Assembly: GCA_037976565.1 (NCBI GenBank) | Contig: CP137680.1 | Location: 29,719,694-29,783,693 of the forward strand | DNA length: 64,000 nucleotides | From: Mesocentrotus franciscanus | Taxonomy: Eukaryota; Echinodermata; Echinoidea; Camarodonta; Strongylocentrotidae | Direction: 5' to 3' | In this document: one piece after another, positions 48,701 to 56,403 of the stretch | How positions within the stretch are numbered: position 1 is the stretch's first letter | Layout of the letters: every line of letters starts with the position of its first letter | Made by a program: the position numbers and the translations under genes | The notes under the pieces: generated by a model | Databases searched by the model: none | Seen by the model: the letters and a program-made list of their open reading frames with translations, nothing else | What the model was told of the DNA's origin: nothing

Positions 48701-51700
48701 TCTACATATGTTTATGAGGGGTTTAACCTTTCTAATATCATGAAACTTTCTGAGAAAATATGCTGCTAAATATGTGTAAAATGTAAGAATTACTTACGTT
48801 ACCAAAAAAGTGCCTAGGACAATTCTTTGTAATGTCGGTATTGTGTTTTTTAAATATGGGCTAACTTGCCGATTTTTAGCACATTTCATTTGAGCTTCTT
48901 CAGACTTGGTAGGGATATTAAAGGTTACATGTTTTAAATAGGACACATTGCAGAATGATGTATTTTTTTTCAGAAATAAGTCCATGAAAATGACATGTTT
49001 TCATGTCACAACTTTCACCCTCAAAAGTAAAACTCTCACAAAAAAAAAAATATGACGAACAAGTTTCTGTTTTAATGTTTATTTATTCTGTTATACATGT
49101 ACATTACTCTTAATAAATACAACATACTTTTCATTTTCTAAATATACATTTAAATTTGAGTAGATGGCTTCTAAACATTCAAACACATGAAAATGCGGTT
49201 TTGACCCAACCCCATGGACTGACCCAGATATTTTCTTTCAAGGCATCACTGTGCATGCATTCAGCAAGCGTACAGGATTTCAAATGCCTCCAGGGGGCAA
49301 CTCCCGTGGTGTCACGGCGCTCTTGCTGTGCAATTTACGCTGAGCCGCAGTAACTGCACTACACTACTGCAGTACTTGTATAGCGCCAGCTTTCGGTCTT
49401 AAAGTTGTGGATTCCTTGATGATTTATTTTTATTATGATTATGATTATTATCATTTTTATTATGATTATGATTATGATTATTTTTATGAAGGTTGGTTTG
49501 AAAAATATATAACAAATATATCATGCACTATTTCAAGCCACTAGTGAAATTATGGATTCCTCAGGGACAGAAATAGCACTATACTATTCCTGCCACCTCG
49601 ATCCATAATTTCAACTAGAGCCTCTATTAAAGTGCATGGTATATTTGTTTAGTATCACACTCAAAGCCATCCAATATTATATAAATATTCAAATAACAGC
49701 TTGTAAATGTAAGGAGGTACATGAATATATATAAATTTCTGTGCATATAAATGAGCTGCTATGAATATTGAATGAAGGCTTATTTAACCATTCATACTAG
49801 AAAGAACAAATCTACTGAACCATGCGATGAACATGAAAGAGGGAATAAAAGACACTAAAGTTGGGGAGAGTGAACATAGCATAAGAGCAGGTAAAGGGAA
49901 TGGTGGTGATGATGGAATGTGATTGAAAGAGTAAAATGGGCTTTGATGATAGAGGGAGACAAATAGATGGGAAGATAGGATGCTTTAAAGGTACTATGTC
50001 CCATTTGCAGGCCAAAAAAATGAAAAGGTTAAATTCCAACGGCATTTGAAAGACAATACTAATTTAGAACTTCCCTAAAAAAGGGGGCTTGAAAATGTCT
50101 TTAAGTGGGAAAATAACGACTATTAGTTGTCGAATCGACTTAGGAGCTATAGAGCCAGTAAGTTATAGTCTGATTTTTCAGACCATTGTACCGAATGGTT
50201 GTACATTTTATGCTGCGCAAAGATTCAATCAGTTTAATTTTGGCCATTAGGCCAAAAAAAAAAAGTTGTTTGGTTGTCCTCGATTGCTTTTCTGGAGTAG
50301 GGGCGGGCGGGCGGATTTTTTTTTTTTTTTTTTTTCTCCATTTGTTTTCTTCTTCATATGGACTCATTACTTCCTATTTATTTTAATTTTCTGTTCAAAT
50401 CATGAAGCCAATATTATTATTATTTAAACACAAAAGAATCCCGCCAATAATCATAAATTGCCATGTCAATATTCATTTTTATTTTCGCTGTTTCGAGGTA
50501 GTTTTGGCTATAGCGAGGCAGTTTTCCTGCATGTAAACGACGACGTCTATAGGAGCGCACGCGTTGTTCGCTCGCCCGCCGCTTGTTCCTGCGGCCGGAG
50601 CAGGTATCCCACGCCAGAGCTCGCGGCGCCAAAAACTATCCCTGTGGTGATCCGGCTGCAATGATTTAATACGTGCGGGAGACACTATTGATCTTGCGAT
50701 ACACGAAAAATAGTGATCTAAATCTGAAAAATACTTGAAATACAGCTCAGGTTTTGGTACCCATCTTCCTTACAGACACGCGTAAGATATTCGATTTTTC
50801 AGATTCAGGTAGCGGGACTGCCGATTACATCGCTAAAATGTGATATTTAAGGATACATTTTCTATTGCAAATGTGGTTCTCCTGTGACTCTGATATGTTT
50901 TGTATGTGCGTGATATGTGTATTATGCTACCACGCATAGTACAACGGACCCACCGAAAACTGCCACCCGGCCGAAAACTCCCTCCTCTTCTCTATTAAAG
51001 ACATAATTGCGTACTAAAAGGACCAAATTGGAGACGGACACATTTTGATCCTTGCAACATGCATCAAATGGTATGTTTGGCGTTTAAAATTGTTCCAAAA
51101 TAAATGTATATTCTTAAAAAAAAAAAAAAAAATCTAAAAAAAAAAAAAAATACGAGCGGGCCGAAAATGAGGAGCGGGCGGTCGAGGACAACCAAATGAT
51201 TTTTTTTTTTTGGCCTTACAAGAAGTGGGTTATTGATGTAGACAAATGCTCATGTACCCTTTACAGCTCATTTTATGTATGTTATTACCAAAGATGAAAA
51301 AAGCCAGTCAGTCACTCAATAGTGTCTGACAGTGAAGTCTAGCAAGTAAACAGGTTTCCTTGCATAATTTGAATATTAGGACACTGCTAACATTTAAATT
51401 TCACAGATAGGACATACATAACATATTCATAATTCCTGCAAAGTTCTACAGAATGTGATGTTGGCTGCAAAAGGGACATAGTATCTTTAAAGCCCAAGTC
51501 CACTCCAAAAATAACTTACTTCAATAGAACCAGAAAAATCAGACAAACCAATCAAAAAAAGTTTGAGCAAAATCGGATAACTATAATAAGAAAGTTATGA
51601 ATTTTTAATGACATGAAAAACTTTGAAAATCACTAGACAAATTGGCAACTCACTCATGAGTCTGTGACGTATGGTCCTCACTATCCACTAATTATTTTCT

Positions 51701-54700
51701 TTATATTGATAATATAAATTTCTTATTTTCCCCGTAAGAATCTTATTTCTTCACACCAGCATCCAAGTTAGATAGATAGTAATATGTTTTTGTGTGGATG
51801 TACTAATATAGAGTAATTTTTTTCCAGTTAAATCATGAAAAATTTGAATTTTGATAAACTATTTATATAACAAGTGAAACGTTCTCGGTGGTCTCGCCTG
51901 CATTACGCAATTCGGCATTACGCAATTTGATATGATGAAAAGTTGAGGTTGGGACATTATTTTTATAGGCGGGGTGGCCCATTTGCAGACCCCCGAAAAT
52001 GAAATCCTCTGAATATAATAAGCATTTTGAAGTGAATATTGATTACGAATCATCAGAATAATTATTTACTGTATCATAAGAATACAATATAATGAGATTT
52101 AGTGTATGGGTAAGACTACAAATGTTTCAATGCTTGTCAGTAATTTACAAATAAAGTTATCTAATAAACTTTTTAAGAAAAGAGGATTTTTCAGCACTTT
52201 GTGTAAAAACAATTGGAAGGTAGAACCCATCTACATCACATCACGTCTCATTAGCATAATGAGAACATTATTATGAGATATACTCCAATATATATTATCC
52301 AAACATCAATATTGTCACCTAGCTGTAACTGATCATGTACATACTAGGCCTGGGATCGAATACTAAAATTACTATTAGAATATTCATGGGAAAGTACTCG
52401 AATGATTCGAATATTTACTTTCATGAAATATGAAAAAATAACAACAATTTATTTATTAATTCTCATATTAAATTTTGATAACATAATCCAAGTCTACTGA
52501 CCTAAAATGACCTTTGACCTTGACTTTGTGACCTGGAATTTGTGTCACATGATTTGTGATACTTGATAGCCCTTGGGTACAAGTTTCATGGAATTTGAAC
52601 AAACACTTTTGAAATTATGCTAAAATTTCAAAATCTTGATGTTGATGCCACAACAAAGTCTAAGTTTCCAGACCTGAAATGACATTTGACCTTTACTTTG
52701 TCACCTAAAAGACTAATAACATGATTGGTGATACTTGATAACCCTTATGTTCAAGTTACATGGAATAGGAATGTATACTTTCAAAATTATGATAACAATT
52801 AAAAAATCTTAGCCTGATGCCACAACATAGTTAAGTTTGTTGACCTGAAATGACCTTTGACCTTGACCTAGTGGGCTGAAATTCTACTCACATGATTGGG
52901 GATACTTGATAACCCTTTAGTCTAAGTTTCATTGAATAAGAACTTATACTTTCAAAATTATATTACAAATTCAAAAACTTAACCTCAGGTTAAGTTTTTG
53001 ATGATGATGCCACAACATAGTCTAAGTTTGTTGACCTGAAATGACCTTTGACCTTGACTTTGTGACCTGAAATTTTCCTCACATGATTGGGGATACTTGA
53101 TAACCCTTTAGTCCAAGTTTCATTTAATAGGACCTTATACTTTCAAAATTATATTAACAATTCAAAAACTTAACCTTAGGTTAAGTTTTGATGTTGACGC
53201 CGCCGCCGCCGCCGCCGTCGCCGGAAAAGCGGCGCCTACATGTATGTCTCGCTTTTTGCTACGCAGGCGAGACAAAAATCAATAATAATGAAATAGAATA
53301 TTCAGAAAAACAGTGTCAATTCTTCAAAATTTATAAAAGATTTTGGGATATGTCATTCACGCAATATGATACAAATCATATAACCTGGGCAAAGGCATAG
53401 GGAAATCAAGTTTTGGGGGAAAAAAAGGGAAATTAATGGGATTAAACTATATAAAGCAATTGATAAGTAGTGAGGACATGACGTCACAAACTGATAACCA
53501 AATTGGCAATTTGTGTAGTGATTTCCATTGTTTTTTAGTTTTACATACTTTTTCAAAAATTCATAACTTTCTTATAGTTATCCGATTTTTCTCAAACTTT
53601 TTTTGATTGGTTTGTCTGATTTTTCTTGTTCTATTAAAGGCAAGTTATTTTTGGAGTGGACTTGGGCTTTAACACATACAATGTACATGCTACAGTACAA
53701 TGTTCTGTTCAAAATATAGCTCTACATTATTATTATTATTTATTTTTATTATCATCATCATCATCATTACTATTATCATATTATTACCTTCATCATCATC
53801 ATCATAATTATTATCTGTATCATGCATAGTTTATGTTAAAGTTTTTTTTTTTATCCATCATGAAATAAAGTTAAATTTCATGAAAACAAAATATTAGAAA
53901 CCGCTGTGTATTTTCCTGAAGAAATAACATTTTAAAACAATTAAGTGTCTTTTTTCCTCGCTTGCTTTACTCGCTTGCAACATTTAGAAACATGATTTCA
54001 GGCAGTAAAGTGCCTGAATACCCACATAATTATTCAACAAGGTGCCACAATAACTCTTTGACAGCGAGGTGCCCGAATATATCTTATATTTTTATATCGA
54101 AATTATATTTTTGCCATGCTTGCTCGCTTCACTCGCTCAGAACATTTAGAAACAGGATGATTCTGGACAACGGGATGCCCGAATATCATTATATTTGTTC
54201 AAAGAGGTGACTGAATATATAACTTTGGTATTCATGTATTGGGCAGTGAGGTGCCCGCATACATATTATATGCCTCATACTAGGCCTGAGTCGAAACAGA
54301 TCCGTGCCCGGTCCCCGACCGTCGAGCTGAAACCCGGTTTTGTGTTATTGGGTTTCGGGTTTCCATCACATTAACAAGTCCCAATAAATTCCTGCTTTTG
54401 CATTTGTTTTGTAATTTAAAATATTGACATGCTTATTAAATTATTATCATGTACATGTACATGTACGTTGCGATCATTTTCTCACATTTGTGCTCTTTAA
54501 AAAAAAATTTTTTTTATTTGATTTGATTTATTTTTCCACTCAAATATCCACAAATTAAAATGACATATATAAACCATACAGTATTACAGTATATAATAGA
54601 ACAAATTAATTATACAACTAACAAAATATTGATAAGTATGTGCTTAATAAAATAAGTTTACACAGTACATTCAAGTTTGAGAATAAGATAAAGTATTTAT

Positions 54701-55973
54701 AATTGCTTGATTTGACTGTGAGGGGAAAAAAGGGAATCTCAGAAAAGCTAGGCTTGTTGAGCGAGATTCCCAGTATAAATTAAGTACTAGACCATCGTCA
54801 GCGTGCATTAAATCCTGCACATGTCTGCCCCCAGAGAGACCAAAGACGAGCGAATCCACCCGCCCGAGCCAGATCCCCGGGTCCCCCCTGCCAAGGCCCA
54901 TTCCGCAATCATCAGTCTGCCATTGCCAGGTCGAACAAGCTCTAGGTCTGTCCGACCTAGCAACCAGCAACATAAACTATTGTACACTGAACAAGCCCCG
55001 AAAAAAGAAACACAAAATGCCGTTGCTCTTGCAGGCACGGGTGAGCGTCGGCCAGCACAGTGCTATGTGAAGGGGCATAATTTATCGAGACTTTAAACAA
55101 AATATTTTAAAAAATATATAAACTCTCTTTCCTTCAAATTAGGAATGTAGGTTAACTTCAAATAGTAGATCCTATTCTTTATACCTACAGTATTATGTAA
55201 TTTATGTTGAGACACAGAGATTTTCTAAAACAACTAAAAGTAGCATTTTGAGGACTTAAAATATGTGGTGTTGACATCATATTGGCACGGGCATGGCCAT
55301 ATCATGCATGCATTTATATTGCCAGTACTCCGATGGATTGTTCGTGCGCGAGAGCTAGCTAAATAAGCAGCGCGATGCGTCATTGATCTGCAATCTCGTG
55401 TCCATCGGGGCATGGTGCGCGGGCAATCAGAATCAGTAGTGACAATCATACGGGGGTGACTTTGCGTAGAAGGGTCACCCCTTCAAGTACGGTTTTCAGG
55501 ATTTTATGGGGCGATTTTTAATCGTCTGTCGCCCCCGTGTATTTCCGACCCTGGACCAAACTTTCCAATCACTTCCACATTGTTTCTTAATTTGCAACGC
55601 AATCGCGTAACTAGGGCCCTGTTTCATAAAACTTGTTATGAATCACAAATGCTAAATTTCTATGACAAATCTGCTCTCAGCCGATCAAATGTCACAATTT
55701 CAGTAGCTTACAACAGTTATTGTAACCTGTTATCGATAAAAAGGTTTATGAAATAGGGCCCAGAACTCAACTTCATCCCCCAAAGGTGCTACTACTAGTA
55801 TGCATACCTTACTGCAGTGTTAGGGCCTGGATTGGTTTCAACGTCACCAGATCTCATCAAGAGGATCAGGGTCAGATAGAGAGGGTAGAATCCATCCATG
55901 GTGTAAGATGTCCTTCTCATTCTACAGAAGTGTAGTCTTCTGGAAAATGGTGATAAGACATGGGCGACAATAC
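32398..55973 (-). CDS. NLR immune receptor: 2A leader, Death fold, NACHT
   Basis: An NLR-type innate immune ATPase of the kind greatly expanded in sea urchins. Exons on the - strand are 55973-55808 (leader plus 2A), 37412-37123 (Death fold) and 34073-32398 (NACHT). Phases agree throughout. The leader exon ends with 2 nt (AG, donor GTATGC), the Death exon starts with 1 nt (T), and the frame continues into TVSEMEF. The Death exon ends with 1 nt (G) and the NACHT exon starts GA. The alternative leader donor (GTAAGG) would put TGA in frame. The protein would be a 25-residue hydrophobic leader released at the 2A site, then a cytosolic Death-NACHT protein. If 2A skipping fails, the leader could act as a signal peptide, as described for S. 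purpuratus homologues. No LRR exons are seen; the NACHT exon ends in a good donor (GTAAGT), so at least one more exon is missing. The two introns are full of transposons. Confidence 0.85.
34074..35029. other. NLR intron 2, right part
   Basis: No gene. Includes a G run at 34819-34827 and a palindromic CGCTAGTAGCGCCCGGGAGTAGCG near 34868-34892. Confidence 0.5.
35030..35700 (+). mobile_element. HINE-like tandem array, family H4
   Basis: About four monomers of 145-160 bp: GAAGGAGAAGAAGCATTTTTTG, GGAATAAATTTGCATAA, ACCATAATTAATCAATGGAGC, AATTCTGTGTAGAA, TTTAGCTCTACCAGA, CAAATCAAAATCGGTCA. It ends with ACGGATGGACAGACC and the hairpin GGCTCCACCTTCGGTGGGC (about 35674-35694). Confidence 0.75.
35938..37036 (+). 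mobile_element. hAT-like non-autonomous element carrying a minisatellite, 8-bp TSD
   Basis: Ends CAGGGGCGTCAATTC and GATTGACGCCCG are inverted. ACTATCTC flanks it exactly at 35930-35937 and 37037-37044 (8-bp target duplication, hAT-like). Inside are about eight units of 105-115 bp (TTTGACGTTTCATTAAATTA, AGAAAGAAGACGATTCGTTG, CGTTCTCGACTCTTAATCC, CCCTCCCGCGCGAAGCGCGG). It sits 86 bp downstream (- strand sense) of the NLR Death exon. An inverted relative lies at 43001-43817. Confidence 0.85.
37123..37412 (-). CDS. NLR exon 2: Death-fold domain
   Basis: 290-bp exon, acceptor TTTTACAG and donor GTAAAC. It encodes SEMEFLKLAQDI...YEDVGISLGI..AQLQAIL, then NALMDVFMKWY, then LADKLREINLRELSDRLLHE, the six-helix Death-superfamily pattern with its conserved Trp. 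It lies between the leader and NACHT exons and joins both in phase. It is presumed to recruit adaptors by homotypic Death-fold contacts. Confidence 0.92.
37829..37925 (+). mobile_element. H1-family 5' module
   Basis: AACAAGTCAACGCAAAGCGTAGCATCCCCTCGCC, then ACAAATGGCC and CCTCCATTAGACTATA, matches 56063-56160, which runs into H1 monomers. It continues after an interruption at 38462 (TTACTAGGCAAGAAAGTTA), as at 56163. Confidence 0.55.
37911..38290 (+). repeat. Left arm of a large inverted repeat
   Basis: Matches in reverse complement 40975-41190 and 41520-41612. Shared text includes CATACAGTGCT, GCGATTCCCAAATGATT, GCGAAGATTAACAG, CAGATTTTCTGTGA, ATGGCTAGATTTCTAAAG (reverse) and AATTTCGACCAA (reverse). 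The arms are about 2.7 kb apart and enclose the H1 array. Looks like a composite fold-back element. Confidence 0.65.
38299..38434. repeat. Long GC-rich hairpin
   Basis: Inner arms 38326-38362 and 38372-38409 pair over 37 bp with one extra G and a 9-base spacer; the centre is CCCCGAGGCGCGCC. Outer arms 38299-38315 and 38418-38434 (GACTAGCTGTTTCTATA) also pair. No ORF. Confidence 0.88.
38822..39103 (-). CDS. Unidentified 93-codon ORF (weak)
   Basis: Starts MKKTGKTGKTGELIPSDLDL, then a Leu-rich, possibly coiled segment (LDRLHEQVSKMATLI), then a basic tail with no known domain. The N-terminal half could be the start of a retroelement ORF or an unrelated exon within NLR intron 1. No splice or family support. 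Confidence 0.2.
   Translation of the reverse strand: MKKTGKTGKTGELIPSDLDLTLDRLHEQVSKMATLIIKVEFKVSLKNKHSKQRMILINPTIKTLIINTTILSMLKLPIHLLLNPKCFIKAKRE
39104..40224. other. NLR intron 1 interior, no gene
   Basis: AT-rich, with no recognised repeat apart from inverted-repeat context. AGGAGCTAATAAAGACTC near 40180 resembles a polyadenylation signal, but no upstream coding frame is credible. Confidence 0.4.
40225..40960 (+). mobile_element. HINE-like tandem array, family H1
   Basis: About four monomers of 150-170 bp: GAGCTATGACCTTTGACCTAC, ATACTCCGAAATCGAACTTAG, GCTGTGTTTTGATACCATG, TTTCATTAAAATCCGTCAA, CATTACTAAAGTTATCGAACGG. It ends with GACGGACGGAAGGAAGGATGG and the hairpin CCCCTCTGACTTCGTCGGCAAGGGG (about 40929-40953). 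Confidence 0.8.
40970..41612 (-). repeat. Right arm of the large inverted repeat
   Basis: Reverse complement of 37911-38290, with an internal duplication (GGTAGGCGGGTATGAGGGC at 41176 and 41216) and a GC-rich patch (GGCGCGCC near 41421 and 41451). No gene. Confidence 0.6.
41670..41896. other. Isolated GC- and CpG-rich island
   Basis: About 225 bases with dense CpG (CCCGCGACAC, GGGTCCCCGGGAGGACGG, GGCCGGCGTCGTCCG) in an AT-rich setting. Frames are open on both strands, as expected for GC-rich DNA. I could not match it to rRNA or a protein. It could be a CpG island, an rDNA-spacer fragment or a foreign insertion. Confidence 0.5.
41897..42130. repeat. ~117-bp tandem duplication
   Basis: Two units beginning TCTAATCAAAGAGAT (about 41900 and 42016) and ending CCTATCCCGTGTTAGGCATC then TTGCTATAT. 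Non-coding. Confidence 0.75.
42430..42570. repeat. Dispersed repeat shared with 49278-49420
   Basis: CAAATGCCTCCGCACGGGCAACTCCCGCGGTGTCA... and CAATTTACCCTG...CTGCAGCACTCTACTGC recur at 49278-49420. Family not recognised; the other copy lies just outside the 3-kb element at 46197-49225. Confidence 0.6.
42712..42900. repeat. Fold-back element
   Basis: Outer arms CAAATATACAATGAC and GTCATTGTATATTTG; inner arms AGCTAAAACTATTCGCA and TGCGAATAGTTTTAGCT; GGAACATCAA/TTGATGTTCC further in. About 190 bp, no ORF of note. Confidence 0.8.
43001..43817 (-). mobile_element. Second CAGGGGCG-type minisatellite element, inverted
   Basis: In reverse complement it carries the same ends (CAGGGCGTC...GACGCCC) and the same ~110-bp units as 35938-37036, about six of them, plus the same shoulder sequence (GTCACTCTCTCTCTAGTTAT, CATGTACTTTCATTGGTGACC). 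No clear target duplication. Confidence 0.75.
43860..44379. other. A-rich spacer, no gene
   Basis: Includes (AAAT)n near 44165-44215. No coding signal. Confidence 0.5.
44380..45850 (+). mobile_element. HINE-like element, family H5, with (TAAA)n and duplicated terminal hairpin
   Basis: Segments such as AATCATATCTCCGACTCATA, ATCTATCC and TTGACCTTTGACCCTC repeat at 44560 and 44940. The right part has (TAAA)n at 45605-45668 and 45724-45786, each followed by AGAAAATTCTGACGAAAACA and the hairpin AGGTGATCTGTCGATGACGACAGACCACCT-like stem (about 45695-45724 and 45815-45844). Non-coding. Confidence 0.65.
45967..46040. repeat. Palindrome
   Basis: GAATATATTGCTC...GCTATGACAATATTG pairs with CAATATTGTCATAGC...GAGCAATATTC around a spacer of about 17 bases. 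Confidence 0.85.
46135..46191. repeat. Perfect 21-bp-arm palindrome with CRE-like TGACGTCA
   Basis: Arms 46135-46155 and 46171-46191 are exact inverse complements, each containing TGACGTCATCCATGG, with a 15-base spacer. It ends 5 bases before the inverted terminus of the next element. Confidence 0.88.
46197..49225. mobile_element. 3.03-kb DNA transposon with perfect 27-bp terminal inverted repeats
   Basis: Termini 46197-46223 (GGGTCAGTCCATGGGGTTGG then GTCAAAA) and 49199-49225 are exact inverse complements. No convincing target duplication is seen. The interior holds one plausible small + strand ORF (47397) but no recognised transposase. A segment (47716-48050) recurs at 60089-60371 plus 61079-61122. 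Confidence 0.85.
47397..47612 (+). CDS. Acidic 71-residue protein inside the 3-kb element
   Basis: MDENILDLSFEEIEEGSTSD, then a run of Asp/Asn/Glu/Leu (DLGDLDLEEDLEDFAEVD), then an Ala/His tail. It is very acidic and has no known domain. It could be the first exon of a transposon gene or a degenerate N-terminus; no donor is obvious. Codon composition is GC-richer than its flanks. It is the best coding candidate in this element. Confidence 0.4.
   Translation: MDENILDLSFEEIEEGSTSDNDNDNGDLGDLDLEEDLEDFAEVDGQAQAVGAVAAYLHEPAYHSQASRPGA
49511..49650. repeat. Fold-back element
   Basis: Arms AACAAATATATCATGCACT and AGTGCATGGTATATTTGTT at the ends, with further pairing TGAAATTATGGAT / ATCCATAATTTCA inside. 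Confidence 0.8.
49985..51490 (+). mobile_element. TTAA-flanked MITE, family A copy 3, interrupted
   Basis: Starts TTAAAGGTACTATGTCCC and ends GGGACATAGTATCTTTAA. Without the 966-bp insertion at 50250-51215 it collinearly matches 14348-14875. Its right TTAA (51487-51490) is shared with the next element. Confidence 0.82.
50250..51215. mobile_element. Harbinger-like element with GGCC ends and TTA target duplication
   Basis: Ends GGCC(A)11GTTGTTTGG... and ...CCAAATGAT(T)nGGCC are inverted, with GGTTGTCCTCGA in both arms. TTA at 50247-50249 and 51216-51218 is the 3-bp duplication typical of PIF/Harbinger. Uninterrupted GGCCATTACAAG at 14543 proves the site. The GC-rich interior (50520-50640) has frames on both strands but no recognised protein. 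Confidence 0.85.
51487..53672. mobile_element. TTAA-flanked MITE (AGCCCAAGTCCACTCC ends), interrupted
   Basis: Left TTAAAGCCCAAGTCCACTCC and right GGAGTGGACTTGGGCTTTAA form inverted arms of about 200 bp (through TTTTTGATTGGTTTGTCTGA and GTGAGGACATGACGTCA). About 780 bp once the 51871-53273 insertion is removed. Other partial copies lie at 95-232 and 63200-63753. Confidence 0.85.
51871..53273 (+). mobile_element. HINE-like element, family H6, full length by empty-site comparison
   Basis: Inserted in the preceding MITE. The flanks TTGATAAACTATTTATATAA and AAAATC are contiguous in the reverse-oriented copy near 63610-63665. The 5' part contains GGTCTCGCCTGCATTACGC. Four monomers of about 165 bp follow (AAATGACCTTTGACCTTGAC, GTGACCTGAAATT, ATACTTGATAACCCTT), then a (CCG)n run at 53200-53220 and the terminal hairpin TCTCGC...TACG CAGGCGAGA. 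No target duplication is evident. Confidence 0.75.
53673..54670. other. Simple-repeat-rich, no gene
   Basis: Trinucleotide tracts (ATC/ATT) at 53720-53820. Repeated phrases AGGTGCCCGAATAT at 54065-54260. A G/C patch at 54290-54350 (AAACCCGG...CGGGTTTCC) preceded by TAGGCCTGAGTCGAAAC, which resembles a hAT-type terminus. Confidence 0.45.
54671..55290. repeat. Dispersed repeat, right part shared with 56770-56925
   Basis: 55120-55265 (CTCTTTCCTTCAAATTAGGAATG, TAGATCCTATTCTTTAT, GTTGAGACACAGAGATTTTC) recurs at 56776-56915. The GC-richer part (54800-55060) is open in several frames on both strands without a recognised product. Confidence 0.5.
55612..55762. mobile_element. 151-bp fold-back MITE (CTAGGGCCCTGTTTCATAAA ends)
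   Basis: Left CTAGGGCCCTGTTTCATAAA and right TTTATGAAATAGGGCCCAG are inverted. It is the same design as 8220-8356. It lies 45 bp downstream (- strand sense) of the NLR leader exon donor. Confidence 0.85.
55808..55973 (-). CDS. NLR exon 1: leader with 2A-like ribosome-skipping motif
   Basis: Acceptor TTTTGCAG (before 55973) and donor GTATGC after AAG at 55808. The best start is the ATG at 55899 in CACCATGG, a strong Kozak context; an in-frame ATG lies 7 codons upstream in a weak context. The leader is MDGFYPLYLTLILLMRS followed by GDVETNPGP and then NTAV. DVETNPGP fits the 2A consensus D(V/I)ExNPGP. Skipping would separate Gly25 from Pro26. The hydrophobic stretch before it resembles a signal peptide, matching the 2A-like signal sequences of sea urchin NLRs. 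Confidence 0.9.
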
Positions 55974-56403
55974 CTGCAAAACAATATTCAGAAATATTTA
56001 CATTACGTACATAAAACAAGATGGAATAAAGATCTTTGAGAGTCTCAATCCCAACATATAATAACAAGTCAACGCAAAGTGTATAGCATCCCCTCGCCGG
56101 GTGCAAATGGCCTTTATACGTCAGAACAAGTTACAGTACCTCCATTAATTAGACTATAATATTACATTACTAGGCAAAGAAGTTAACAATATTTTTGAAT
56201 AAATAATTAGATATTTTCGCATATTTAATGAGCTATGACCTTTGACCTACATACTCCGAAATCGAATTTAGGCTGTTTTTGATACCATGTACCATGTACA
56301 TGTACATGTACCTTCATATCAAATTTCATTAAAATCCGTCAAACATTAACTAAAGTTATCGAATGAAAACCAGATTTGTTACGGAAGGACGGATGGCAGC
56401 ATT

